DNA of 64,000 bases from JALYNX01 sp035292685 (GCA_035292685.1 DATDPP010000040.1:124001-188000); one strand, 5' to 3'. Counted from the stretch's first letter, positions 54,981 through 63,213 are shown. The notes: a model not told the origin generated them from the sequence alone. A program made the numbers and translations.

Positions 54981-56045
54981 CTATTGCGCTGATGGGGGAC
55001 GGCCCGCTAATGCGTCCTCCAAGAGTTGCCTGATCCATTCCCGCTCGACTGGCCTCGGGTTGTAGCCCACGCCGTCGACGATCATCTCGGTCGCCCTGTC
55101 GAGATCCGCCTCCGTGATCCCCAGCTCCGCAAGGCTGGTGTGGGCGCCGAGCGCCCCGGCGAGCTCGAAAAGCCCGATCGCGGTGTCGGTGACCCCCATG
55201 GCGTCCGCCAGGGCAGCCATCACCTCGGGCTCTGATTCCCGGTTGTAGGCGACGACGTGGGGGAGGATGACGGCGTTGGCGTCGCCGTGAGCAAGCCCAA
55301 AGGTGCCCCCGAGCACGTGGCAGATCCGATGATGGATCGCCATTCCCACTGCTCCCAAAGAGGCGCCGGCCAGAAATGCCCCATAGAGCAGGTCGGATCG
55401 GCCCTCGACGTCACTGGGATCCCCGGCGACCATGAGCGAGCCTCGCTGCAGCGCCCTGACTCCCTCCAGGGCCATGATCGTGACGATCGGGCTCCGCTCC
55501 TGTGCGTAGAGAGCCTCGACGCAATGAGCGAGGGCATTCATCGTGCTCCCTGAAGTGACCTCTCTCGGCAGGCCGAGGGTCAGGTCGACGTCGTAGATCA
55601 CGGTCTGTGGCTTCACCCTGGGATCCCGACCGGTGCGCTTCACCTCCCCGGCAGTGATCCCGTAGATGGGAGTCATCTCGGATCCGGCATAAGTTGTGGG
55701 GATGGCGAGGAAGCTGAGCTCCCTCTCGAGCACGATTGCCTTGCCGACACCTGTCGTCGAGCCGCCACCGATGGTCACCACGGCATCGGCCTGACGGTCA
55801 TCGGTCAGGCGGCGGGCAACCTCGACTTCCTCGATAGGCACATGAGGCTCGATCTCACCGATCCGTCCCACTACCCGCTCGCCGAGCGCCGATTCGATCT
55901 GATCGGCCTCCGTCTTGGCCATGTTGTCGGCGATGAGGACGACCCGCCCCGCCCCAAGGGCATCGAGCTCGTCGGGCAGGCGGGCGAGCGTTCCAAAGCC
56001 GAATACAACCCGCGCCGGCAAGACCTGATAGGTGAAGGGTCTCAC
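54981..56045 (-). CDS. Maleylacetate reductase
   Basis: Reduces maleylacetate to 3-oxoadipate. The 354-residue protein of the iron-type alcohol dehydrogenase family begins VRPFTYQVLPARVVFGFGTL; GGGSTTGVGKAI is the nucleotide loop and AIPTTYAGSEMTP the conserved core. HHRICHVLGGTFGLAHGDANAV carries the His residues of the active site. GTG 56045 overlaps the CoA-transferase B stop (GTGA). Confidence 0.92.
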   Translation of the reverse strand: MRPFTYQVLPARVVFGFGTLARLPDELDALGAGRVVLIADNMAKTEADQIESALGERVVGRIGEIEPHVPIEEVEVARRLTDDRQADAVVTIGGGSTTGVGKAIVLERELSFLAIPTTYAGSEMTPIYGITAGEVKRTGRDPRVKPQTVIYDVDLTLGLPREVTSGSTMNALAHCVEALYAQERSPIVTIMALEGVRALQRGSLMVAGDPSDVEGRSDLLYGAFLAGASLGAVGMAIHHRICHVLGGTFGLAHGDANAVILPHVVAYNRESEPEVMAALADAMGVTDTAIGLFELAGALGAHTSLAELGITEADLDRATEMIVDGVGYNPRPVEREWIRQLLEDALAGRPPSAQ

Positions 56046-56824
56046 CTCGAATGAGCCTCCTTGGTGCGGGCGATCAGGTCGCGGAGAATCATCAGTTCCT
56101 CTGCAGTGGGGGGCTGGGTGGTGACGACCTGGTCGGCCACCAGGAGGTCCCATCCGGTGTGACTCAAGACTTCGCCCACCTCGACCCCAGGGTGGGTCGC
56201 CACCAGAGTCAGTTCATGGGTGTTGGGGTCGGGCTCGAGGACGCCCAGGTCGGTAATGATCACCGTCGGCCCGGCGCCGACGTGCCCGGTCCGCCCCTCG
56301 CCATGGCGCCCGAACCCGACCGAGGTCACGAAATCGACCGAAGGCACGAATGCCCGTTCGGTGTGCCTGAGCATCACGATGACGGAGCCGGCTGACGACA
56401 TGATCTCTGGCGCTCCCCCGGCGCCGGGAAGGCGGACCTTGGGATCCTCATAGCCACCGACGACGGTGCTGTTCAGATTGCCGAATCGGTCGATCTGGGC
56501 TGCAGAGAGAAAACCGACATCGATGCGCCCGGCCTGGAGCCAGTAGGCAAACACCTCGGGCACGCTGACCACCAGGTCGGCCCGCTCGGCTAGTTCCCCG
56601 TCACCTATGGAGAGGGGGAGGATCTCGGGCTTGGTCCCGATGGTGCCCGACTCGTAGATCAGCACTACCTTGGGGGCGTGGGAGAGGCGAGCCAGATTGG
56701 CCGCCTCGCTGGGGAGGCCGATTCCCACGAAGCAGACCTGACCGTCGCTCAGTTTCCGCGAGGCGGTGACGGTCATCATCTCGTCGGCCGTGTAGGTCAG
56801 ATCGTGATTGAGCAGGTCAACCAC
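56042..56824 (-). CDS. 3-oxoadipate-type CoA-transferase, subunit B
   Basis: A 260-residue beta subunit. The acidic active-site motif is YESGTIG (Glu retained), followed by the SSAGSVIVMLRH and EPDPNTHELTLVATHPGV regions of the family. The length fits the CatJ/GctB branch rather than the shorter PcaJ. The start overlaps subunit A by 8 bases. Confidence 0.85.
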   Translation of the reverse strand: MVDLLNHDLTYTADEMMTVTASRKLSDGQVCFVGIGLPSEAANLARLSHAPKVVLIYESGTIGTKPEILPLSIGDGELAERADLVVSVPEVFAYWLQAGRIDVGFLSAAQIDRFGNLNSTVVGGYEDPKVRLPGAGGAPEIMSSAGSVIVMLRHTERAFVPSVDFVTSVGFGRHGEGRTGHVGAGPTVIITDLGVLEPDPNTHELTLVATHPGVEVGEVLSHTGWDLLVADQVVTTQPPTAEELMILRDLIARTKEAHSR

Positions 56825-57689
56825 CGAGTGCCCCCTTCCCTGATGGCTGGGCGCTGATCGCGGCCAGATAACCGGCGTGATGCTCGGTCTCGATCACGTA
56901 TTTCTGGATCCAGCCGGCAAACACGTCGCGGTCGCGTGAGATCAGGTCCCACTCGGTGTAGAAGGCATTGTCCCGGGTTGAATAGCCCATGGAGTAAGAC
57001 GGATGCGATCCCAGCGGAACGCAGGCCACCGCCGAGATCGTCCATGCAGGCAGCACCACGACGTTCGGCCCGCGGGGGGACAACTCGTCGACGATCTCCT
57101 CAACCGTGACGATCGATGTCTTTGCCCCGAGCACCGCCTCGCGTTGCACACCTGTGATCCCCCACATCCCGATGTTGCCCTCACGGTCGGCCTGCTGGGC
57201 GTGGATCACCGTCACATCAGAGTTGAGGGCCGGCACCGCGGCAAGTTCCTCCCCCGTGAATGGGCAGTGAATCGACGCCACCTCCGTGTGTTTGACCAGG
57301 TCCGACCCGACGTACGCTCGCAAGACGGCAAAGGGGAGGCCCGAAGCCCCCGCCGCGTAGCGGGCCGCCATCCCGGCATGACTGTGCTCTTCCAACTCGA
57401 GGGGAGCCGGATACCCATGCTCTACGGCGTCACGGAACCTGTGGAGCGAGCCGACACCGGGGTTGCCACCCCAAGAGAACACCAGTTTGCGAGCCGAGCC
57501 CACTCCGATCATCTGGTCATAGATGACGTCTGGAGTCATCCGCACCAGTGTCAGATCTTTCTTTTCCTGGCGGATCATCTCATGGCCGGCAGCGAAGGGG
57601 ATGAGATGGGTGAATCCTTCCATGGCCACGGTGGCGCCGTCCGGCACCAGTTCGTGAATCGCGTCATGCAGGCTGGCGAACTCAGCCAA
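56817..57689 (-). CDS. 3-oxoadipate-type CoA-transferase, subunit A
   Basis: A 290-residue alpha subunit (DGATVAMEGFTHLIPFAAGHEM, FSWGGNPGVGSLHRFRDAVE). Again it has the length of CatI/GctA and IpdA rather than PcaI (about 230). With maleylacetate reductase next to it, transfer of CoA to 3-oxoadipate is the simplest role. The start is a TTG 2 bases past the aldehyde dehydrogenase stop. Confidence 0.85.
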   Translation of the reverse strand: MAEFASLHDAIHELVPDGATVAMEGFTHLIPFAAGHEMIRQEKKDLTLVRMTPDVIYDQMIGVGSARKLVFSWGGNPGVGSLHRFRDAVEHGYPAPLELEEHSHAGMAARYAAGASGLPFAVLRAYVGSDLVKHTEVASIHCPFTGEELAAVPALNSDVTVIHAQQADREGNIGMWGITGVQREAVLGAKTSIVTVEEIVDELSPRGPNVVVLPAWTISAVACVPLGSHPSYSMGYSTRDNAFYTEWDLISRDRDVFAGWIQKYVIETEHHAGYLAAISAQPSGKGALGG

Positions 57690-57691
57690 AG

Positions 57692-59158
57692 TCAGGGCCC
57701 CTCATACCAGGCCGGCTGGCCGCCGGACACGTTGATCCAGACCGACTTGGCCTCGGTGTTCTCATGCATCGCCTCGAAGCCCATCTCCCGCCCATAGCCC
57801 GAGGCGCCGACGCCACCGAAAGGTGAACCGGGGTTGACCCGCTTGTAGCAATTGACCCAAACCATCCCGGTCCGCAGGGCGCCAGCCACCCGGTGAGCCC
57901 GGCTCAGGTCACGGGTCCATAGCCCCCCGCCCAACCCGTACTCGACGTCGTTGGCGATGGCGATCGCCTCCGCCTCGGACGAGAAGGTGGTGACGGTGAC
58001 GAAGGGCCCGAACACCTCCTCGCGACAGACGCGGTCCTCCGGGTTGGCGCGAACCACGGTCGGCTGCACATAGCAACCGGCAGCGAACTCGGCGCCCTCA
58101 GGGACACCGCCGCCAGTCAGGATCTCACCACCTTCGTCAACGGCCACCTTGACGTAGTTGAGAACCCGGTCACGGTGCTCGGGGGAGGTGAGGGGCCCCA
58201 TCTCGGTCGACCGATCCAGGGGGTCACCCAGCCGAATCGACTCCGTCAGGGCGACGAATCGGCTGACGAACTCGCCGGCGATCGCCTCATGGAGCAGCAG
58301 CCTTGACCCGGCGATACACGCTTGGCCCTGGTTGTGATAGATCGCAAAGGCAGAGCCTTGAAGGGCGGCATCGAGGTCGGCGTCGTCGAAGACGATGTTG
58401 GCCCCTTTGCCACCTAACTCGAGTTGGAGCCGTTTGAGGTTTCCCGCTGAGGCCTCAACCAGCCGACGGCCGGTGACGGTGGACCCGGTGAACGAAACCT
58501 TGGCGATATCGGGGTGCTCGGCGATACGGGCTCCGGCAGTGTGCCCATAGCCAGGCACCACATTCACCACGCCAGGTGGGAAACCCACCTCGTCGATCAA
58601 CTGGGCGACACGGAGCGAGGACAACGGTGTCAACTCGGCAGGTTTGAAAACGACGGTGTTCCCGGCGGCGAGAGCGGGCCCCAACTTCCAACTAGTGAAC
58701 ATCAGAGGGAAGTTCCAGGGGACGATTTGGCCGACGACCCCCAGGGGCTGTCGATAGACGTGGTTCAGGAACCCGGCCTCGACCGGTGGGATCGAGCCCT
58801 GAAACTTGTCTGCCATCCCGCCGAAGTAGCGGAAGGTGGCTGCGGTCCGCGGGACGTCGAGGACCGTCGTGTCCCTGATCGGATGACCGCTGTCCAGCGA
58901 TTCGAGTCGGGCCAGATCTTCGACACTGGCCTCGATGGCATCGGCCAATCGAAGCAGCAAACGACCTCGATCCATCGCCGCCATCGCAGCCCATCCGGGA
59001 AAGGCCTCACCCGCAGCCTGCACCGCGCGATCCACATCCTCGGCTCGGGCCTCGGCCACATCGGCCAGCTTGGTGCCGTCATGAGGGTTGTAGACCTCGA
59101 TGACGCCGTTCCCGATGGACGGGACGAAGCCTCCCCCGATGTAGAGGCGATCCTCCAA
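57692..59158 (-). CDS. Aldehyde dehydrogenase, probably 4-hydroxymuconic semialdehyde dehydrogenase
   Basis: A 488-residue enzyme with all catalytic parts: PWNFPLMFTSWK, GSTVTGR, LELGGKGANIV with Glu, and NQGQACIAGSR with the nucleophilic Cys. The TTG start at 59158 has a GGAGG site 7 bases upstream. Directly behind the two hydroquinone dioxygenase genes, it should oxidise the ring-cleavage product 4-hydroxymuconic semialdehyde to maleylacetate, as HapE does. Confidence 0.88.
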   Translation of the reverse strand: MEDRLYIGGGFVPSIGNGVIEVYNPHDGTKLADVAEARAEDVDRAVQAAGEAFPGWAAMAAMDRGRLLLRLADAIEASVEDLARLESLDSGHPIRDTTVLDVPRTAATFRYFGGMADKFQGSIPPVEAGFLNHVYRQPLGVVGQIVPWNFPLMFTSWKLGPALAAGNTVVFKPAELTPLSSLRVAQLIDEVGFPPGVVNVVPGYGHTAGARIAEHPDIAKVSFTGSTVTGRRLVEASAGNLKRLQLELGGKGANIVFDDADLDAALQGSAFAIYHNQGQACIAGSRLLLHEAIAGEFVSRFVALTESIRLGDPLDRSTEMGPLTSPEHRDRVLNYVKVAVDEGGEILTGGGVPEGAEFAAGCYVQPTVVRANPEDRVCREEVFGPFVTVTTFSSEAEAIAIANDVEYGLGGGLWTRDLSRAHRVAGALRTGMVWVNCYKRVNPGSPFGGVGASGYGREMGFEAMHENTEAKSVWINVSGGQPAWYEGP

Positions 59159-59178
59159 CTCATTCCCTCCGGTTCGGT

Positions 59179-60174
59179 TCAGAACTCAGCTGGATAGGTC
59201 GGAGTCTGACCGGTGGCGATCAGCTCGGGAAGCTCCGCGTCGGCGTTTTCCCAGACCAAGAGCATCGACCGCTTGCGCGAGTAGCCCTGATGCCTGATGT
59301 CGGCGGGCATGGCAGCAACGTCGCCTGAGCGCATGACCACCTTGGCACGAATCGCCCCGGTTTCCCGGTCCGCGACATCCCAACGGATCTCGTCAGACAG
59401 CTGGACGAACCACTCAACCCGGTCGTTGCCGTGGATGATCGGAAGGATGTACTCCTCTGTCGTCGGGCAGAAGAGACTGTCCTTGCAAACCGAGACAACA
59501 GAAGGGTTCCAGGTCACGTCCGAACGCGACAGGTAGGTATAGAGGCTGAAGGCCTTCACCTCGTCCTCGAACCCGGGCTCGGCGATGATCTCCGGCTCAT
59601 CCTGGGAGATATCGATGAAGTGCTCGTTGATCAGGTGACCGGTGTCATCGGAGCGAATGGGCTCATCATCCGAGCAACCCACCATCCGCTTGGCGGCTAC
59701 CCGATGCCGGGTAATGGCGCTCTTGTTATCGCCGTTCTTGACACCGAAGGCAGACCCGGTCTCACGGGGAGCCGCGAATGGATCGAAGGTCTGGTTCGTC
59801 CAATCGTCGAGCATGTGCTCGAAGGTGGTCTTGATCTGTGGGGTGGGGAAGTTCTCGACGTGGTCGAGCTCGGCCTTCCGGTATGAGTCGTTGTAGCGAC
59901 CGGCAAACAGATCGACAGTCCCGTAGTGGTTCACCGTCCCCAGGACACCGTCGAAGTTCACGATCCCGTAGAAGAACGCCCATGCCACATCCCGCTGGAG
60001 CGCACGGAGGAAGGCATCGGCCGAGAGCACGTGCGAGCCGGTGGGCCAAGTGATGTAGACGAAGTACTCGTCCCGCCGGAAGTGGAACTCACCCAGCGAG
60101 AACTCTCGGTATCCCTGCTCGTTCTCCTCGGTGGCGAGCACGGTCGGGGTTTCCTGAAGCATTGTCATCGTCAT
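59179..60174 (-). CDS. Hydroquinone 1,2-dioxygenase, large subunit (HapD-like)
   Basis: A 331-residue protein that fits the large subunit of the two-component Fe(II) hydroquinone dioxygenase (about 340 residues in pseudomonads), which cleaves hydroquinone to 4-hydroxymuconic semialdehyde. The C-terminal half has a cupin-like run (YILPIIHGNDRVEWFVQLSDE, AAMPADIRHQGYSRKR). Two further ATGs lie 6 and 12 bases into the frame; the second ATG is better spaced from AAGGAG. The family assignment rests on my recollection of HapC/HapD, on lengths and on gene order. Confidence 0.82.
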   Translation of the reverse strand: MTMTMLQETPTVLATEENEQGYREFSLGEFHFRRDEYFVYITWPTGSHVLSADAFLRALQRDVAWAFFYGIVNFDGVLGTVNHYGTVDLFAGRYNDSYRKAELDHVENFPTPQIKTTFEHMLDDWTNQTFDPFAAPRETGSAFGVKNGDNKSAITRHRVAAKRMVGCSDDEPIRSDDTGHLINEHFIDISQDEPEIIAEPGFEDEVKAFSLYTYLSRSDVTWNPSVVSVCKDSLFCPTTEEYILPIIHGNDRVEWFVQLSDEIRWDVADRETGAIRAKVVMRSGDVAAMPADIRHQGYSRKRSMLLVWENADAELPELIATGQTPTYPAEF

Positions 60175-60190
60175 TCTCCTTTCAGGTCAC

Positions 60191-60691
60191 TCAGACCGTC
60201 GTAATGCAGATGTCCGCCCAACGTTCCAGGCTGTCGGGGCCCTTGATCGTCTGTAGCAGGACGACCCCGGGCTTGTCGGCGTGGAATTGATAGGCACAGT
60301 CGGCAGGGATCAAGGCCATGTGGCCCCGCTTCGCCTTGATCACCCCCATCGCGGTCCCGGCCGGGTCGCCCTCGACATGCACCGAGCCCCCGTCGTCGGG
60401 ATCGTGGAAACTGCGGGGGTCGTCCAGCTTCATCAAGCGGACGAGAACTTCGCCGTCCATGACCAGTGCGAATTCGTCGTGGGGAGCGGTTCGCCATTCC
60501 GAGGTGCCCTCGGCCCGGATCGCCTCCAGGGTGTATTGCCGGTTCATCCCAACCACGACCTTTTCATAGGGTTGGGACATCTTTGCCACCTCGAACACAT
60601 TGGAGAAGGCGTAATGCTTGGGGTCGTCATCGACGATCTCGATGCCACCTTTGGTGTAGCTCTCGAGCGATGCGAACTTGGTCTCGTACAA
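60191..60691 (-). CDS. Hydroquinone 1,2-dioxygenase, small subunit (HapC-like)
   Basis: A 166-residue cupin-like protein, first gene of the operon. Motifs include the KGGIEIVDDDPKHYAFSNVFEVA span (residues about 14-36), APHDEFALVMDGEVLVRL and KRGHMALIPADCAYQFH, typical of HapC. I prefer the TTG at 60691, which follows a GGAGGT site by 5 bases; the longer frame opens with another TTG at 60721. It precedes the large subunit by 16 bases. Confidence 0.85.
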   Translation of the reverse strand: MYETKFASLESYTKGGIEIVDDDPKHYAFSNVFEVAKMSQPYEKVVVGMNRQYTLEAIRAEGTSEWRTAPHDEFALVMDGEVLVRLMKLDDPRSFHDPDDGGSVHVEGDPAGTAMGVIKAKRGHMALIPADCAYQFHADKPGVVLLQTIKGPDSLERWADICITTV

Positions 60692-60731
60692 AGGCGCACC
60701 TCCGTGCTCATGACCCGGCAATGTTCAAATA

Positions 60732-60756
60732 CCGCACAAACGTGCGGAATCCGAAC
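60732..60756. promoter_or_regulatory. Three half-site operator in front of the hydroquinone operon
   Basis: CCGCAC (60732-60737) and GTGCGG (60742-60747) form an exact inverted repeat with a 4-base spacer. CCGAAC (60751-60756) follows 3 bases later and pairs approximately with GTGCGG. The palindrome-plus-extra-half-site layout is that known for PcaU/PobR. It lies 41 bases upstream of the preferred small-subunit start and within the divergent promoter with yceI. Confidence 0.55.
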
Positions 60757-60905
60757 TTAGCATCGGATCGGGCTGTAGGCAACAAGGCTAATCGACCCCC
60801 CGATAGGCGTCAGCTCGAGGCGGCGCGGTGAGGGCCCGATCGGTAGGTTTGTGAGTAGATGCCTGGAATAGGTGCCAGGGCGACCTCTTGAAAGGACGGG
60901 AAAAC

Positions 60906-61484
60906 ATGGCCTCCACCAGAATCGTCGACGGGCGTGAGGTGCCCGTTGCGGGCAAGTGGGTGTTCGATCACGACCACACCGTTCTTGGGTTTGTCGCTCG
61001 ACACATGGTGTTCACCAAAGTCAGGGGAAGGTTCAACGAGTTCGAGGGCGCAATCCACATCGCTGAACGACTCGAGGAATCATCCGTGGAGCTCGAGATC
61101 GAAGCATCATCTCTGACCACCGAAGTTGCCGATCGCGACGCCCACCTCAAGTCGGCCGACTTCCTCGAGCTGGAGGCTCATCCCAAGATCACCTTCCACA
61201 GCACCGCGGTCGACTTGAAGGCGATGACCCTCACCGGGGACCTGACGATTCGCGGGGTGACCCATCCGGTGACCCTCGACTTCACCTACGAGGGGAACGT
61301 CCCCTATCCGTGGGGTGGGGAACGGGCCATGTTCCGGGCGCAAACCGAGTTGGCTCGGGAAGATTGGAATGTGTCGTGGAACGTAGCTCTCGAGACGGGC
61401 GGGTGGCTCGTCTCCAAGACGGTGGAGCTCGAGATCGAGGCCCAGGCGACTCTGCTAGTGGACGGGTCTGAGGAAGAGGAGTGA
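60906..61484 (+). CDS. YceI-family protein
   Basis: A 192-residue lipocalin-like YceI domain: WVFDHDHTVLGFVARHMVFTKVRGRF at the start, DAHLKSADFLELEAHPKITF in the middle. No signal peptide is visible, so this one is probably cytoplasmic, as in many actinobacteria; YceI proteins bind isoprenoid lipids. ATG 60906 has an AAAGGA site 9 bases upstream. Confidence 0.88.
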   Translation: MASTRIVDGREVPVAGKWVFDHDHTVLGFVARHMVFTKVRGRFNEFEGAIHIAERLEESSVELEIEASSLTTEVADRDAHLKSADFLELEAHPKITFHSTAVDLKAMTLTGDLTIRGVTHPVTLDFTYEGNVPYPWGGERAMFRAQTELAREDWNVSWNVALETGGWLVSKTVELEIEAQATLLVDGSEEEE

Positions 61485-61493
61485 AGTGTGCGG

Positions 61494-61508
61494 CGCCCAG
61501 ACTGGGCG
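61494..61508. terminator. Short hairpin after yceI-type gene
   Basis: CGCCCAGACTGGGCG folds into a 5-7-bp stem 9 bases past the stop. Small but well placed; no U-tract. Confidence 0.4.
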
Positions 61509-61565
61509 TCCCCCCCGCCGGGACCAAGCGATAGCACATCTGCCCGTCGCCCTCGACCTCATCTG

Positions 61566-61582
61566 TGTACGCTTTTCGTACA
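61566..61582. promoter_or_regulatory. Operator-like inverted repeat before the 61626 membrane gene
   Basis: TGTACG-CTTTT-CGTACA, exact 6-base arms with a 5-base spacer, 43 bases upstream of the ATG. A binding site for a dimeric regulator is possible; none is encoded beside it. Confidence 0.4.
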
Positions 61583-61625
61583 GCTGGACGGCATGCGCAC
61601 AGACGACCAACCATAGGGAGGCACG

Positions 61626-62201
61626 ATGGCTACGAGCAACATGATGTACGGCTCAGCGAACCGATGGCGAGTGATGGCCACCACCCGGCCCCTGGCGATG
61701 GCACTGGTGGCAGGGATCCTGGCCACCCATATCGCCACCGTCATGGGCTACTGGTTCCACGGGATCGGTCTCAAGGACCTCGACTTCCCGACATTCAACG
61801 GCTACCTGCTGTTTCGCCCCGAGATGGGGGCAGCGGATTTCGCTGTGTTCGGCGTGCCGCTGCCAATCCGCTTGCTCTTTGGGTGGACCGCCCACCTCTT
61901 CACCGGGGTGGTGTGGGCGATGATCTATGCGATCGTGGTCCAGCCGATGCTCAAGTGGAAGAGCAACATGGCGAAGGCCCTGGCCTGGGGTGCGGTGCTC
62001 GCCCTGATCAGCGGCCTGTGGTGGGTGCCGGTCTTGTTCGATGAGTTCGACCTCGGGTTCGCTGCGTGGAACTTCGACACCTGGAAGGGCATCGTCGCCA
62101 TCTTCCTCTGGCATGGCATCTGGGCGGTGAATCTCGCCCTTTTCTACAATCCGCTTTCTGATGACGACATAGCGACTCTGAACGCCGGCGGAGCGGTTTA
62201 A
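61626..62201 (+). CDS. Four-helix membrane protein of unknown function
   Basis: A 191-residue protein with hydrophobic segments at about 22-42, 80-102, 115-135 and 155-175 and charged loops. No family recognised, though YqhR/DUF6789-like four-helix proteins look similar. GGGAGG lies 5 bases before the ATG, and a strong terminator follows, so it forms its own transcription unit. Confidence 0.7.
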   Translation: MATSNMMYGSANRWRVMATTRPLAMALVAGILATHIATVMGYWFHGIGLKDLDFPTFNGYLLFRPEMGAADFAVFGVPLPIRLLFGWTAHLFTGVVWAMIYAIVVQPMLKWKSNMAKALAWGAVLALISGLWWVPVLFDEFDLGFAAWNFDTWKGIVAIFLWHGIWAVNLALFYNPLSDDDIATLNAGGAV

Positions 62202-62222
62202 ACCTCCGGGTTGAGAGAAGAG

Positions 62223-62251
62223 AGAGGCCCGGTCGCGGAGACCGGGCCTCT
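62223..62251. terminator. Strong intrinsic terminator hairpin
   Basis: AGAGGCCCGGTC (62223-62234), loop GCGGA, GACCGGGCCTCT (62240-62251): a 12-bp perfect stem 22 bases past the stop of the membrane protein gene. Confidence 0.75.
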
Positions 62252-62295
62252 GCTCATGCGCAGCCAATCCCACCACGGCGCGTTAGTTTGCCGCC

Positions 62296-62736
62296 GTGCC
62301 AGGCAAGACGTTCCAGCAATCAGCGATCGCCCAAGCCCGGATTGCCAGCGTATGGGGTGCATTGAACGACCCGAAGAGCTGGGAGTCCATCCCCGGAGTC
62401 GATCGCATCGTCGACTCGGTGATCGATCCCGAGGGCCAGCTACAGGGGTTTTCGTTCGAGAGTGAGGCGGCCGGGAGGAGATACCTCGGTAGCGCCACCC
62501 CGGCGGGCCGGGAGCCGGAGAAGATGATGGCCTGGGACATCGAGACCTCAGAGGTTCGGGGGCGGATCGTCGTCATCCTCGGCGCCGCTGACCCGGGCAC
62601 CCGGGTCGAGGTGAATCTACGCATGGACAGCGTCAGTGCCCTCTCGACCATCTTCTTCCCGGTCATCGCCGCCGCGGTTGGGGACGGTTTTCCCAAAGCG
62701 GTGGTGGATTTTGCACGTGGGTTGAGCCGGCCCTGA
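62296..62736 (+). CDS. SRPBCC/CoxG-like protein
   Basis: A 146-residue START/SRPBCC-fold protein (ARIASVWGALNDPKSWESIPGVDRIV), the form seen in CoxG and polyketide-cyclase-like proteins. GTG 62296. It ends 10 bases from the atpC stop in convergent orientation. CoxG proteins work with CoxD/CoxE in some Mo-enzyme loci, but this gene is not in one operon with the MoxR/VWA genes. Confidence 0.72.
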   Translation: MPGKTFQQSAIAQARIASVWGALNDPKSWESIPGVDRIVDSVIDPEGQLQGFSFESEAAGRRYLGSATPAGREPEKMMAWDIETSEVRGRIVVILGAADPGTRVEVNLRMDSVSALSTIFFPVIAAAVGDGFPKAVVDFARGLSRP

Positions 62737-62746
62737 CACCGGGGTC

Positions 62747-63070
62747 TCAGGAAACCACTTCGGCTGCCAGTCTCTCGGCCACTTCCCGGCCCTCCTCGCG
62801 TCCACCCTCGGCGACTTCGGCGCGATCGGTGATCAATGTCGCCTGGTTGTTCAGGACCTGGAGGAACCCCCCGTGGACGCCGATGGTCGTCCGGGTGCCG
62901 TCGACCGACTCGATCACCACCGGGCCGGTGACCAAGGACCCCATCAGCGGCTCATGATTGGCCATGATCCCCAGCTCACCATCCGGAGTCTTGGCGATGA
63001 CGATCGTGGCCTGGCCACTCCACACCGTCGCCTCCGGTGAAACCACGTCGACTTGAAAGCTGTTAGCCAA
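62747..63070 (-). CDS. atpC: ATP synthase F1 epsilon subunit
   Basis: A 107-residue subunit made of the N-terminal beta-sandwich (FQVDVVSPEATVWSGQA, GELGIMANHEPLM) with a shortened C-terminal helical part. The E. coli form has about 139 residues, so the inhibitory helices are reduced. The start is TTG 63070. It follows atpD after an unusual 143-base gap. Confidence 0.92.
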   Translation of the reverse strand: MANSFQVDVVSPEATVWSGQATIVIAKTPDGELGIMANHEPLMGSLVTGPVVIESVDGTRTTIGVHGGFLQVLNNQATLITDRAEVAEGGREEGREVAERLAAEVVS

Positions 63071-63093
63071 TGGAGGACCTCACGGTTCCAGCC

Positions 63094-63156
63094 GTCATCG
63101 GTAATCCGTCATCCGTAGTCCGTGATCCGTAATCCGTCATCTGTGATCCGCAATCC
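63094..63156. repeat. Nine tandem heptanucleotides (consensus GTNATCC)
   Basis: The 63 bases divide exactly into nine 7-mers: gtcatcg, gtaatcc, gtcatcc, gtagtcc, gtgatcc, gtaatcc, gtcatct, gtgatcc, gcaatcc. On the atp coding strand the unit reads GGATNAC. It lies in the atpD-atpC gap. Confidence 0.85.
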
Positions 63157-63176
63157 TCTCTGAGTACGAACAGCAA

Positions 63177-63208
63177 GCGGAACACGGAGAACGGAAAACG
63201 GAAAACGG
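63177..63208. repeat. Second heptanucleotide block (consensus ACGGAAA)
   Basis: gcggaac, acggaga, acggaaa, acggaaa and a partial acgg: four and a half 7-mers, with the same period as the block at 63094 but a different unit. It ends 5 bases before the atpD stop. Confidence 0.8.
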
Positions 63209-63213
63209 CACCA

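Noticed and set aside
56042..57689. IpdAB-type steroid ring hydrolase instead of a CoA-transferase
   Set aside because: Lengths fit, but the beta subunit keeps the active-site Glu motif and the genes sit beside maleylacetate reductase; no steroid genes are near. The alternative is kept in mind.
63094..63208. Possible CRISPR array
   Set aside because: Units are 7 bases long, without spacers, and no cas genes are present.
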